Shown here piece after piece: positions 32,780 to 42,363 of a DNA stretch of 64,000 nucleotides. Location of the stretch: assembly GCA_963790075.1 (NCBI GenBank), contig CAWBNG010000003.1, positions 248,001 to 312,000 on the forward strand, in the 5' to 3' direction. The DNA comes from CAYOUV01 sp963790075 (lineage in GTDB: Bacteria; Chloroflexota; Anaerolineae; Anaerolineales; Villigracilaceae). Numbering within the stretch: position 1 is the stretch's first letter; each line of letters starts with the position of its first letter. Made by a program: the position numbers and the translations under genes. Below the pieces are notes generated by a model, which was not told where the DNA came from, did no database searches, and was given only the letters and a program-made list of their open reading frames with translations.

Positions 32780-34210
32780 TTATCCGAGTACGAAGAGCAA
32801 CAATGCCGGGGTAACATAAGTTTCGACGATTGCTGCAACCGTCAACAAGGGAATAATCATGCCAACAAAAATCTTGGTCCAATCTGCTAGTGCAATGATA
32901 AAGACTTCGCCAATCGTATAGTCGGGGTTTGGCGTAACCAGGACAGCTCCAAGACGTAAAATCGCCGCTGTGGACAATAGAATGGCAGGGATTTCGAAGA
33001 TGCCATGTGGCAATAAGCCAGCCCAGGTCATTGTCCAGGGTGAAAAGCCGATCAACTTGAGCACAGCCAAAAATCCACCAATTACACCCATGTTAGCGAA
33101 CAATCCAAGCATCCCAAGAACGCCAAATGTAAAAAGGCTAAATAAGAGTGTAATCAAAATCGTGCGAAGATTATGCCATAACAAGGTAAAAAAATTAAGT
33201 TGGAAATCTATCGGAGCAAAATCCAGCGCACGAGGGAGTTGATTTTGCAACTCGGCAATATCTTTGGTAGAGGCTTTGGCAATCCACGCAGGTGCATTGG
33301 ATAGAGTCCATAGATAGCTAAAGGCAATGCTAAAAGCTGAAAGCCCAACAATTAAAGCCAGCGGGAGCCACAGTTTATGTAAAGTACGCCCAAGCTCCTT
33401 CCGGTACCAATTTGAAAATGAGTGGGATTCGCCGACAAAATTGTGCCAAAAAGTTTTGCCGATCCAGCGTAAATTTATCGTATCTATCTCACGGCCCAGC
33501 AAATATTCACGCTGGAAATGGGAAACCCCAACCCGGATCAACAATGCCGCCAATAGCACAACCCCTAACATCGCCAGCCACAACAATTGGTCGTTCCCCC
33601 AAAAAATCAAGGCGCTTTCCCATTGAATTAGGAAAGCCACCGGGATTACAATGAAGGATGCCAACAGGTTGGCAGCCCGCACCGAAGTAGATTGAGTAGA
33701 AATTACAATCGCACCACTGACCATCAAAATAGCATGCACAGCCGCTAAAACCAATAGTTTGAGAATAACATTGATGGCCGGCATCGTTATATCTTGAAAT
33801 GCCACCACGATCAGAAACAATCCAATCGAAATATAGCTTGCCAGTAGAGGGGGTAGCATGCCTGCCAGCAACTTACCGAAATACAACTGCCAGTCAGCAA
33901 GTGGCGTACTGAGTAAAGGTTCAATTGTGCCCCGCTCTTTCTCTCCAACGAATGACTCAAGCGCCACCACTAACGAGATCGTGATTGGGAAAAAGCCGAT
34001 AATCAGGATCGCAAAAGGTACCAAACGATCCAGAATTAATTTACCACCATATCGGGTCACAAACTCGACTGCAGTGCCAGCCACAAAATACATCATGGCC
34101 GGGAAGACAAGAGTCAAAACGGTCAAGGGAAACATGATGCGCCAGTCACGCATTTGATCGCGCAGTTCACGCCTGGCCACGAGCCATACCGGGAAAAAAC
34201 TATCGCGCAT
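32780..34210 (-). CDS. ABC-2 type permease with a C-terminal SpoIIM-like membrane domain
   Basis: The start ATG 34210 overlaps the end of the ATPase gene out of frame. The 476-residue protein has an N-terminal ABC-2/NatB-like half (WLVARRELRDQMRDW, then ALESFVGEKERGTIEPLLSTPLADWQLYFGK). Its C-terminal half carries the stage II sporulation protein M pattern (GMLGLFANMGVIGGFLAVLK and LLPHGIFEIPAILLSTAAILRLG). About ten membrane helices are seen. SpoIIM-like domains often occur beside ABC exporters; here both are fused in one chain. No sporulation genes are in the window, so a general envelope or export role is more likely. Confidence 0.8.
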   Translation of the reverse strand: MRDSFFPVWLVARRELRDQMRDWRIMFPLTVLTLVFPAMMYFVAGTAVEFVTRYGGKLILDRLVPFAILIIGFFPITISLVVALESFVGEKERGTIEPLLSTPLADWQLYFGKLLAGMLPPLLASYISIGLFLIVVAFQDITMPAINVILKLLVLAAVHAILMVSGAIVISTQSTSVRAANLLASFIVIPVAFLIQWESALIFWGNDQLLWLAMLGVVLLAALLIRVGVSHFQREYLLGREIDTINLRWIGKTFWHNFVGESHSFSNWYRKELGRTLHKLWLPLALIVGLSAFSIAFSYLWTLSNAPAWIAKASTKDIAELQNQLPRALDFAPIDFQLNFFTLLWHNLRTILITLLFSLFTFGVLGMLGLFANMGVIGGFLAVLKLIGFSPWTMTWAGLLPHGIFEIPAILLSTAAILRLGAVLVTPNPDYTIGEVFIIALADWTKIFVGMIIPLLTVAAIVETYVTPALLLFVLG

Positions 34211-35138
34211 TAGAGAACCCCTGAGCGGCATGCGCCATTGCAGTCAGGTATACCTGTTCTAAACTGCGCGGCACTTCCTGGAATGACGTCATCGGCGCAT
34301 TGCGGTGGATTAATTCTTTCATCAAAAGTGAATTGGCTTCTTGCGGAGATTCCACTTGAAAACGCAACCCTAAATTAGTGCTTTCACTTAAGGTCACTCC
34401 AGCGGGTAAGTTCAAACCACTTGGCGACCAAGCTGTAGAGAACCTGGCCTCGTATTCCATCGGACCCAGGATCTGTTGTTTTAATTTCTCCAGGGTACCA
34501 TTTAACAGGATGCGTCCTTTGTAAATGATCGCGATAATATCTGCCAGGGCTTCAGCCTCGGCCAAGTTATGCGTACAAATTACGATCGTTCGCTTGGAAG
34601 ATTTCAGGTGAGCAATTTCATCGCGTACCAATCGCGCGCTCTCGGGATCCATAGCAGATGTAGGTTCATCCAGCAGCAATACTGGGGGTTCATGAATTAG
34701 GGCGCGTGCCAAAGCCAGCTTCTGACGCATTCCCTTGGAATATTCGCCAATTCGGCGTTTTGCCACATCTGCCAGACCGAAATATTCCAGAAGATACCGG
34801 CTGCGTGACTGTCGCGCAGCCGGATCCAGCCGATATACCTCTCCGTAAAAATCGAGGTACTCTACAGCAGTCATACGCATGTACAGGCCATGCTGCTCTG
34901 TCAGGACTCCGACTAAAGCGCGAATCTGGTTTGCATTTTTAACGACACTGTATCCAGCTACGTGCGCTGAACCTCGCGTAGGATGAAGCAAGGCAGTCAA
35001 CATTCGAACAGTTGTCGTCTTGCCGGCCCCATTCTGACCCAGCAAGGCCAAAATCTGGCCTGGTTGAACGCGCAAGGAAACACCATCAACTGCCCAGAAA
35101 TCGTTGAATTGCTTGCTTAAATCATTGGTTTCAATCAT
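34200..35138 (-). CDS. ABC transporter ATP-binding protein (NatA/CcmA-like exporter ATPase)
   Basis: The 312-residue ATPase has Walker A LLGQNGAGKTTTVRML, Q loop LTEQHGLY, signature GEYSKGMRQKLALARALI, Walker B PVLLLDEPTSAMDP and the switch His in ICTHN. The C-terminal about 90 residues are the variable extension of export-type ATPases. It partners the ABC-2/SpoIIM permease immediately downstream, the two genes overlapping by 11 nt. The exported substrate is unknown. Confidence 0.93.
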   Translation of the reverse strand: MIETNDLSKQFNDFWAVDGVSLRVQPGQILALLGQNGAGKTTTVRMLTALLHPTRGSAHVAGYSVVKNANQIRALVGVLTEQHGLYMRMTAVEYLDFYGEVYRLDPAARQSRSRYLLEYFGLADVAKRRIGEYSKGMRQKLALARALIHEPPVLLLDEPTSAMDPESARLVRDEIAHLKSSKRTIVICTHNLAEAEALADIIAIIYKGRILLNGTLEKLKQQILGPMEYEARFSTAWSPSGLNLPAGVTLSESTNLGLRFQVESPQEANSLLMKELIHRNAPMTSFQEVPRSLEQVYLTAMAHAAQGFSNAR

Positions 35139-35179
35139 CGTTTATGCGAGGTCCAGTCACCCCAATTAGCACAACTTCT

Positions 35180-35986
35180 CTACACGACTTCAGTAGTGGT
35201 TTCAGTTTTTTGGCGATGCCGCAGAACAAGTACCGCAGCAGATACAACTGCGACCAATGCCATGACCGTCTGATTGGCATTGATACCGCCAATGATCGCA
35301 ATGTCCAGCCGCAGGAATTCCAGAAAAAAGCGTTCAACGGGATAAAGAACGAGATATATCAGGAAAACATCTCCTAGTTTAAGTTTGTCCTTAAAGCGTT
35401 GAGAAAGCCAAAGCAGGACAAACATATTCATCAAGTTCAGGATCGATTCGTACAGGAACAATGGATGATAATATGCTTGATCCTGAAAACCGGGAAGCCG
35501 GTGTTGGGGATCAATATATATTTTCCAAGGCAGGTTGGTCGGCGCGCCATAGAGTTCCTGGTTGAAAAAATTACCCCAGCGGCCAATTGCCTGGCCAAGT
35601 GCGAGCGCAGGAGCAGCGATATCGGTCCATTCAGCAAAGTTTAACTTATTCTTTCGGGCAAAGAAATACAGTGCGATTACGCCCCCGATCACAGCCCCTG
35701 GGATTCCCAATCCGCCGTTGCGAATATTGATCAAATCCAACGGATGGGTCAGGTAGAACATAGTGGTAATCCCGGAATCCTTCGTGGGAGTGAACACATG
35801 CCACAGGCGAGCTCCGACCACGCCACCGATAATCAACCAAACCAGTAAATCCCAAATGATTTCGGGGTCATGTCCCCGACGCTTGGCTTCGCGTTGCGCC
35901 AAGAAACCACCAGCCAATGCGCCTAACATGATAATAATCCCGTAAAATCGGATAAAAAGCGGACCTATCGAAAATCCGTCGGGCAT
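35180..35986 (-). CDS. lgt: Prolipoprotein diacylglyceryl transferase
   Basis: The 268-residue membrane enzyme transfers diacylglycerol from phosphatidylglycerol to the lipobox Cys of prolipoproteins. It shows seven predicted helices, RNGGLGIPGAVIGG and the Lgt signature GRWGNFFNQELYGAPTNLPW. It acts before LspA, which is also encoded in this window (50874-51452). It lies 14 nt after the CDP-alcohol phosphotransferase gene. Confidence 0.95.
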   Translation of the reverse strand: MPDGFSIGPLFIRFYGIIIMLGALAGGFLAQREAKRRGHDPEIIWDLLVWLIIGGVVGARLWHVFTPTKDSGITTMFYLTHPLDLINIRNGGLGIPGAVIGGVIALYFFARKNKLNFAEWTDIAAPALALGQAIGRWGNFFNQELYGAPTNLPWKIYIDPQHRLPGFQDQAYYHPLFLYESILNLMNMFVLLWLSQRFKDKLKLGDVFLIYLVLYPVERFFLEFLRLDIAIIGGINANQTVMALVAVVSAAVLVLRHRQKTETTTEVV

Positions 35987-35999
35987 AATAAAGTACCTC

Positions 36000-36644
36000 C
36001 TAAGATTTCGCTATTTGTGTATGTGCTTGACTGCGCACATACAAAATGCGTTGTAATGCCGAAAAATTGGCAAAAACAGCAATAATACCTACAGCCAGTA
36101 ACGGCTGATTAACTATCAACAATGGAGCCAGGACCAGGAAACGTTCAACGCGTGTCAAAATGCCAACTTTGGCTTCGAACCCGAGTGCTTCAGCGCGTGC
36201 TCTGACATATGAAACCAGCACCGATCCGGCCGCCGCCCCAAATACTAACAAGGCCTGTGCTGGCTGCGGACTGTGCAGGAAATAATACATCAACCCACTA
36301 TAGATCACCAATTCAGAATAGCGGTCGGTGACAGAATCGACAAAACCGCCAAAATCGCTCGGCTCCCCTCGCAAGCGTGCCATCGTGCCATCCAGCGCGT
36401 CAATCGGTCCCATTAAAAGGACGAGGATACCTCCCCAGAGCATATTACCACGAGCCAACATATAGGCAGCAAAAATGTTGCCCGTCAGCCCCAGTAAAGT
36501 CATTGTATTGGGCATCAAACCCAATCGGTTGAGAAATCCGCTCAGCGGGTCCAGAAACCACTTAAACCAGATCCGCATAAGATCTGTAAAGGTCTTATGA
36601 TCGGTTTTGTTTTCGCTTTCCACCAATGATGTCCTTTCAGCCAT
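36000..36644 (-). CDS. CDP-alcohol phosphatidyltransferase
   Basis: The protein (214 residues from ATG 36644; a TTG four codons earlier is possible) has five to six membrane helices. Its complete catalytic motif DALDGTMARLRGEPSDFGGFVDSVTDR spans two adjacent quotes: DALDGTMARLRGEPSDFGG and FVDSVTDR. It catalyses phospholipid head-group transfer from CDP-diacylglycerol; the subclass (glycerol phosphate, inositol phosphate or other) is not clear from sequence, although cytoplasmic N-terminal length and FVDSVTDRYSE recall the inositol/archaetidyl-type branch. It neighbours lgt, whose substrate is phosphatidylglycerol. Confidence 0.87.
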   Translation of the reverse strand: MAERTSLVESENKTDHKTFTDLMRIWFKWFLDPLSGFLNRLGLMPNTMTLLGLTGNIFAAYMLARGNMLWGGILVLLMGPIDALDGTMARLRGEPSDFGGFVDSVTDRYSELVIYSGLMYYFLHSPQPAQALLVFGAAAGSVLVSYVRARAEALGFEAKVGILTRVERFLVLAPLLIVNQPLLAVGIIAVFANFSALQRILYVRSQAHTQIAKS

Positions 36645-36706
36645 AGAATTTTGCAATCATACTACCAAATCGGTCGGAATGCCCCGAATCGGTAATATTT
36701 ACGCCA

Positions 36707-38914
36707 TTAATCCGTCTCATCAGCGTAGTTTTCATCATCGGGATCAATCAATACATCCCGCTCGCGACCGCCCCCCTGCGATGGGCCGACAATTTCCATC
36801 TCCTCCAATTGATCCAGTAAGCGTGCCGCACGTGGATAACCAATCCGCAGGCGGCGTTGCAACAGGGAGGCTGATGCACGTTGAGTACGCCGGACAATCT
36901 CAATGGCTTGTTCGATCAGCGCATCGTCCTCTCCCTCATCCGGCTCCATTAATAGCTTTTCCCAGGGTGGCGACGCTTCTTCCGACCCACTCTCCTGTTG
37001 CCAATGCGAGATCAACTTCTCTACTTCTTGATCCGTTACAATCACGCCTTGGGCGCGGATTGGGTTCCCAACTTCAGGATTCAACAAGAGCATATCCCCG
37101 CGACCAAGCAGTGTTTCAGCGCCGCCCCCATCCAGGATAACGCGCGAGTCAACACCTGCAGCCACAGCAAATGCAAGCCGGGCCGGAAAATTTGCTTTGA
37201 TCAACCCGGTGACAACATCCGTGCTGGGACGCTGGGTGGCCACAACCAGATGGATGCCCGTAGCGCGTGCCATCTGCGCCAAGCGCACCAGGTTATGTTC
37301 AGTCTGGTCGGGAGCATGCATCATCAGGTCGGCCAATTCGTCGATCAAGATTACTATCCGCGGCAGCGGTTGTCCATCTTTGCGACGGGTGAGTTTACGA
37401 TTGTAAGATTCCAGGTCGCGCGCATGCGCACCTTCCAACAGGCGGTAACGGTGTTCCATTTCCACAACCACCCAGCGAAGCACTCCCATGATCCGCTCGA
37501 CATTCGTTTCGACCTTGCCATATAAGTGCGCCAGGCCGTTAAAACGAATTAGTTCGACCATTTTCGAGTCGATCATTACCATACGCAAATCTTCGGGAGA
37601 ATTATTCATCGCCAGGCAGGTAGCAATTGAAGTGATGCACACGGATTTTCCCGAACCGGTTGCTCCAGCTATCAATAAGTGCGGCATACGAGCCAAATCA
37701 GCCACGACCGGTTGCCCGGAGACATCCCGACCGAGTGCGATCGTCAGCGGTGAATTGACCCGATAGAAAGCCTCGGTCTCCAAAATCGGTCGCAAACGCA
37801 CAACTGCGGTGCGCGAATTGGGAACTTCAATCCCCACGTATGAACGCCCTGGCACCGGCGCTTCGATACGCAAGCGTTCCGCGGACAGGGCCAGAGCCAA
37901 ATCGCGTTGCAGCGAGGCAATTTGTGCCACGCGAACTTTCATGCGTTGCTCGTCATCCTTTTCAATGAAGCCGGGTTCAACCGCATATTGGGTCACTGTC
38001 GGTCCCACTCGGAAACCAACTACCCGTGCCGGAATGCCAAACTCCGCCAGGGTTTTCTCCAACAAACCAGCATTCTGGTTGATCGTCCGCTCGTCTGGAC
38101 GCGAAGACTGCTCCCCGAGCAAAATTCCCAACGGCGGCAGGCTCTCATTTCGCGGCGGGGGTTCAGCCGGTTTCGTATCCATCGTCTCTGGCATGCGGAG
38201 TGACTTGCGATACTCTGGTGGTAAATCGACTTTTTTCTTTTTGGGGGAAGAGCCGGGATTTTTTTTATCCGATATGGACTCTTCGACAGGCAAGGATGCA
38301 AATGAATGATCAACTTCAGCGGGTCGTTCGCCAGCCAGGTATAGAAGCCAGGTTTCAAGCCGGGACCACAAGCCGAATCCCGTCATCACAGACAACACCC
38401 AACCCGCAATTAAAACCGCTAAACCCGGCCAACGGCCAATCAGCAGATTAAGTAAAGCCACCAAACCCCATCCAACGCGACCGCCATCCATCCCGGAGTT
38501 TGCCCGAACCAGCGATGCTCCGCCGGCTTCGGATAATAAAGCCAGGGTCAGGAAAGCAGCCAACTCCAGGGTAATTAGCCGTCCCCAGCGCAGGCTTTCC
38601 TCGCCTCGTCTTAAAAGCATCAATCCACCAATACCAACACCCAGAACGATCAGGTAACTACCCCAGCCAAACCAAAGCTGCAACAATTCTGCCCATGGAT
38701 TGAGTAATACCCCATTGGTTAATCCGGTGAGCGCCAACAGCGACATAGCTGCCAGTGCCAGGAGCAGTACCCCGCCAACGTCACGAGCAAAGCGCCCGAA
38801 ATGGAGGTTGAGGCGGGCTAATTGATCCAACCAATCATTTGGCTCTTCCGACTGGGAGTTTTGATTGTGCGTCTGCGATTTTTGGTTCGATGCGCGGCGG
38901 GGTTCTGATGGCAT
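36707..38914 (-). CDS. ftsK: FtsK/SpoIIIE family DNA translocase
   Basis: The 735-residue protein has four N-terminal membrane helices (about 45-190), a charged linker, the alpha-beta motor with Walker A LLIAGATGSGKSVCI and Walker B RIVILIDELADLMM, and the C-terminal winged-helix gamma domain (ASLLQRRLRIGYPRAARLLDQLEEMEIVG) that reads the DNA polarity sequences. It pumps chromosome ends through the division septum and activates XerCD resolution. The linker is short compared with E. coli FtsK, as in many SpoIIIE-like forms. It lies 2 nt after the S1-domain gene. Confidence 0.95.
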   Translation of the reverse strand: MPSEPRRASNQKSQTHNQNSQSEEPNDWLDQLARLNLHFGRFARDVGGVLLLALAAMSLLALTGLTNGVLLNPWAELLQLWFGWGSYLIVLGVGIGGLMLLRRGEESLRWGRLITLELAAFLTLALLSEAGGASLVRANSGMDGGRVGWGLVALLNLLIGRWPGLAVLIAGWVLSVMTGFGLWSRLETWLLYLAGERPAEVDHSFASLPVEESISDKKNPGSSPKKKKVDLPPEYRKSLRMPETMDTKPAEPPPRNESLPPLGILLGEQSSRPDERTINQNAGLLEKTLAEFGIPARVVGFRVGPTVTQYAVEPGFIEKDDEQRMKVRVAQIASLQRDLALALSAERLRIEAPVPGRSYVGIEVPNSRTAVVRLRPILETEAFYRVNSPLTIALGRDVSGQPVVADLARMPHLLIAGATGSGKSVCITSIATCLAMNNSPEDLRMVMIDSKMVELIRFNGLAHLYGKVETNVERIMGVLRWVVVEMEHRYRLLEGAHARDLESYNRKLTRRKDGQPLPRIVILIDELADLMMHAPDQTEHNLVRLAQMARATGIHLVVATQRPSTDVVTGLIKANFPARLAFAVAAGVDSRVILDGGGAETLLGRGDMLLLNPEVGNPIRAQGVIVTDQEVEKLISHWQQESGSEEASPPWEKLLMEPDEGEDDALIEQAIEIVRRTQRASASLLQRRLRIGYPRAARLLDQLEEMEIVGPSQGGGRERDVLIDPDDENYADETD

Positions 38915-38916
38915 TA

Positions 38917-39855
38917 TTACTCGAGAATCTTGAGACTTAGTCCCAAACGTTGGTGCTCCGCATCAATATGTAAAACACGTACTTGCACTTCCTGCCCTTC
39001 TTTTAACAAGTCTTTGACTACTTGCTCATCCTCGAGGGGCATCTCGGAGGAGTGAATAAGCCCCTCCAATCCTTCTTCCAATCGCGCAAAAGCACCGTAA
39101 GAAACGATGCTGGTAATAGTAGCCGGTACAACTTGGCCAATTCCATAAACTTTCCCAGCCGACTCCCAGGGATTTTCGAAGAGACGCTTCAAACTTAGTG
39201 CGACACGGCAGCGTTCTGGGGATACATCCAGGACTTGTACTTTCAGACTTTGTCCCAAACTCACGATTTGGCTTGGGTGTGCCACCCGGCCCCAGGATAA
39301 CTCGGAGATATGGATCAAACCCTCTACCCCGCCCAGGTCGATAAATACACCGAAATCAGTGATATTTGTGACTTCGCCAGTCACTTGCTGTCCAACAACC
39401 AAAGTTCCGAACAACTCGCGACGACGGCCAGCTTCGGCTTGGGCTGCCCGTTCTGAAAAGACGATCCGTCCATCCTCAGGGACGCACTCGATAACCTTTA
39501 AGCGCATGCTACGTCCTACATATTCAGCCATGTATTTTTCCCGAAGATCACCATCAGAATTGCCCACCACTTCTACCAAGTGGGAATAGGGGACAAACCC
39601 ATTGATACCTTCCCCATCCACCAGCAAACCTCCTCGATTGTAACCCGTCACCTTTAAAGACACGATCGCATCCTGATCGTAAAGGTCCTTGGCCATCTGC
39701 CAGTCTGGAGGAGCCTCTCGGGACTGCTCTTCATTTTTACTCTGCTGACGTGCGGATGTGCGGATAAAACGTTGCTCATCAGCCAGTACCGAATCCCACC
39801 AGCCCTCATCAGTGACAGGCATTGGTCCCTCGTGGTTTCTCTTTTGGGGAACCAT
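38917..39855 (-). CDS. S1 RNA-binding protein (ribosomal protein S1-like, three S1 repeats)
   Basis: ATG 39855 has a strong AAGGAGG site. The 312-residue protein has three S1 domains: about 62-135 (AIVSLKVTGYNRGGLLVD), 150-220 (GQQVTGEVTNITDFGVFIDLGG, the canonical repeat) and 238-308 (GQVVPATITSIVSYGAFARLEE). The first repeat resembles the ribosome-facing domain of S1. With three repeats it is shorter than proteobacterial S1 and fits the short S1-like proteins of Gram-positive and Chloroflexota lineages. Confidence 0.85.
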   Translation of the reverse strand: MVPQKRNHEGPMPVTDEGWWDSVLADEQRFIRTSARQQSKNEEQSREAPPDWQMAKDLYDQDAIVSLKVTGYNRGGLLVDGEGINGFVPYSHLVEVVGNSDGDLREKYMAEYVGRSMRLKVIECVPEDGRIVFSERAAQAEAGRRRELFGTLVVGQQVTGEVTNITDFGVFIDLGGVEGLIHISELSWGRVAHPSQIVSLGQSLKVQVLDVSPERCRVALSLKRLFENPWESAGKVYGIGQVVPATITSIVSYGAFARLEEGLEGLIHSSEMPLEDEQVVKDLLKEGQEVQVRVLHIDAEHQRLGLSLKILE

Positions 39856-39869
39856 TAATACCTCCTTCC

Positions 39870-41795
39870 CTAACTCTCGTTTTGCAATTGTGTTTCCATT
39901 TCTAAAATTGACTTCGCAACAGCTTCAACAGCTACGCGTTGTTTTCGATACAAATCCGCTTCTGACATTGCCAGGCGAGAAGCAACCTCGCGGACCTTGC
40001 GACCTTCGATGAATTTCATCTCAAGGATGTTGTACAAAATCCATTCGGTTGTAAACCTGCGTTCTCCTTCGGGCTTCACCTGATCGACGGCTTTCCGTAA
40101 AATCGCACGCAGAGCATTTGCTGAGTTACCGTCGTTCACTTGTGCCGTTTCTTGAACAACACGCAAACTCAGTAATGGGCTTTGGGTCAGCTTTGGACCA
40201 CCCCAGTAATGGTCAAGGGCATCCTTGACCCAACTGGATAAATCCGCACCCGAGGCTGGCAATTCTTCCAACATTCCCCCGCGCGCATCATACCGAGCCT
40301 TTGCACGCATGCGTTGCAACATATCGAACCGAGGTTGCATATCTTCCAGGGACCTAAAAACCCGTTGTTGCAGTTGCCGATCTTCCAATGCTAAAGCAGC
40401 GCGCTGCGCCAACAGCCAAAGCGCATCGCGTTGATCCTTATCCATCGTTTGTTCACTGGCATGACGCGCAACACCCAAGATTCCAAGCAGGGGAGGAATC
40501 TCATCGCGGTCCATATCCTGTTTGCGTTCGCGTAACGGTAAAATCCAGAAGTCCCCCCAAATAAATTCCTGCTGTTTGTGGTCGTTTTCATCGTTGACAA
40601 CCTTGAGTACTTCGGGAAGATGATCCTGCTCAATCAAATGCTTATTCCCGGCCATCACAAGCAAGGATAATTCCTCGTTATCCAAAGCAGCGACAAAGGC
40701 TGTCGGTGACTGCAGGTGATCGCGTACAGCCGCCAAGACAGCCTCCAAAAATTGCTGCAGGTCACCGCGCGTCAGAAGACGTTCTTCAATATTTTGCAAT
40801 AAAAGCACTTCAGCACGATCCCCTCCAAGGAAAAGCACTCTCTCCCAAATTGGGGATGCCAGGGTAATCATGTGCTCCAACAATAACACACTGACCACCA
40901 TCACGAAAGGCACGGCCGCCGAATAAGGATTACCGCGAAGCAGCTCGCTCGCGCGACGGACAACGGTCATCAATCCCAGGGCTACTGATGCAGTGACTGG
41001 TCCTCGCATAATCCATTTAAACAAACGCGACTTGACCAAACGGTCCGGCCAGGAAACCCCGAAAAATGCAACTGCATAGGCCATGATGACGATCAATCCA
41101 CCAACCAGTAAATTGATGGTCATGGCCAGACCCCAGAAGAGCAATGGAAATTGGGCTGCCACGCTCGATCCGTACAGGAGGAAAGGATACGAACCCAGGG
41201 CTGGAGCTGTGGCGCCTCCCATCAGATACAGCATCCGGCGCCGGCCTGAACGAGTCAACATTCTGCTGTAAGCGCGACTAAAATTAATCCAGGCCCAGAC
41301 CATTGCAACGATGTAATACAGACTAAAGATTTCAGTCCAAGGAGTTCGCAGTAAATGTGGTGCCGGTTGTCCATTTGGCACGAGCGGACCCAGCAACAAA
41401 CCCAGGCTGAGTAAAATCAGAAAGCCAACGGAGACCATATAAGTCAGGCGCACGACAAGACGGCGACGGCCACGCGACGGTCGTCCAGCCGTAACCAGAA
41501 CAGCATCCGAAAGCTGCAAGTAAGCCGCCGGTAGAAATACTATTCCAATCCATTGCACGCGCAGGAAAGCATCGATTAAAAGGACGGATGTATCCTTTCC
41601 TTGCAACGCTTCCGTAGTAAAGACCACCACCACGCACAACAAAATAATGGCAAAAGAACGCGCAACCCTGTCACGCAAATTAAATGACAGGGCATACAAA
41701 AACAAAGAGAAGGCTGTGATCGCAATCCCAGCCGTGAGTATCTGATTGATCGTCTGAATCCCCACCAGAAGACCGTCCAACCAACCGTTAAACAT
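39870..41795 (-). CDS. Membrane protein with 7TM-type sensor, GAF-like domain and C-terminal helix-turn-helix
   Basis: The 641-residue protein has seven or more helices in residues about 15-260, arranged like the N-terminal 7TM module of histidine kinases, followed by two further hydrophobic segments to about 315. Residues about 335-480 resemble a GAF domain (LLLQNIEERLLTRGDLQQFLEAVLAAV, ILGVARHASEQTMDKDQRD, ALALEDRQL). The last 60 residues hold a sigma-region-4-like HTH (ILYNILEMKFIEGRKVREVA, SRLAMSEADLYRKQRVAVEA). No kinase, GGDEF or HD domain is present. The layout suggests a membrane-tethered DNA-binding regulator; I know no named family for it. Confidence 0.7.
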   Translation of the reverse strand: MFNGWLDGLLVGIQTINQILTAGIAITAFSLFLYALSFNLRDRVARSFAIILLCVVVVFTTEALQGKDTSVLLIDAFLRVQWIGIVFLPAAYLQLSDAVLVTAGRPSRGRRRLVVRLTYMVSVGFLILLSLGLLLGPLVPNGQPAPHLLRTPWTEIFSLYYIVAMVWAWINFSRAYSRMLTRSGRRRMLYLMGGATAPALGSYPFLLYGSSVAAQFPLLFWGLAMTINLLVGGLIVIMAYAVAFFGVSWPDRLVKSRLFKWIMRGPVTASVALGLMTVVRRASELLRGNPYSAAVPFVMVVSVLLLEHMITLASPIWERVLFLGGDRAEVLLLQNIEERLLTRGDLQQFLEAVLAAVRDHLQSPTAFVAALDNEELSLLVMAGNKHLIEQDHLPEVLKVVNDENDHKQQEFIWGDFWILPLRERKQDMDRDEIPPLLGILGVARHASEQTMDKDQRDALWLLAQRAALALEDRQLQQRVFRSLEDMQPRFDMLQRMRAKARYDARGGMLEELPASGADLSSWVKDALDHYWGGPKLTQSPLLSLRVVQETAQVNDGNSANALRAILRKAVDQVKPEGERRFTTEWILYNILEMKFIEGRKVREVASRLAMSEADLYRKQRVAVEAVAKSILEMETQLQNES

Positions 41796-41811
41796 ACTTG
41801 CTATCTCACCT

Positions 41812-42363
41812 CTAACGCAGATATCGCCCGAAAAACAATGCTACATCCTGCGTTGCATAATAATGATCATTATACCCGGAGAATTCGAAGCCCAATTTAT
41901 AGGCCATACATATCGCAGGATGATTCTTGGACGGCATCTCAAGAAAGATTTGGCGAAAGCCTTGCTCGGAAGCCCAGTCTTGTACCGCTAGCACCAGCGC
42001 AGTTCCTATGCCTCGACGGCGAGATTCCAGGGAGACTGCCAGATCCGAGATCCAAACCGAACCCGCTGTCACATTTTCAAAATAGCGGATATACCCAACT
42101 GGATGTTGATTCGAACCTAGTGCGGTCAGCATTCGCGAATTGTGATTCCATTCATCGGCCAGCGAAAAGACTTCTCGCGGGTATTTTACGTGAATGGCAC
42201 GCGGCAAGCGCACTTCCCGTAATACGGCTGTAACCTGGTCGCTTGACTTTTGTAAATCCAATTGCCAGACATATCCACTGTCACAGGAATGGTCAATTCC
42301 CATCAAGCCTGTAATATCTGTTGAGACAGTCGGTCGCAACTCAAATCGATATTTCGCTATCAT
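41812..42363 (-). CDS. GNAT-family N-acetyltransferase
   Basis: The start ATG 42363 overlaps the stop of the upstream gene as ATGA, which settles it. The 183-residue protein has the GNAT core: WISDLAVSLESRRRGIGTALVLAVQDWA with the acetyl-CoA loop RRRGIG, then FLEMPSKNHPAICMAYKLGFEFSGYN. The N-terminal strand and helices are diverged. The acceptor is unknown. It is translationally coupled to a membrane protein gene and followed by the 7TM-HTH gene. Confidence 0.88.
   Translation of the reverse strand: MIAKYRFELRPTVSTDITGLMGIDHSCDSGYVWQLDLQKSSDQVTAVLREVRLPRAIHVKYPREVFSLADEWNHNSRMLTALGSNQHPVGYIRYFENVTAGSVWISDLAVSLESRRRGIGTALVLAVQDWASEQGFRQIFLEMPSKNHPAICMAYKLGFEFSGYNDHYYATQDVALFFGRYLR

Noticed and set aside
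32780..34210. Sporulation function from the SpoIIM-like domain
   Set aside because: No other sporulation gene is present; SpoIIM-like domains are widespread in non-sporulating bacteria.
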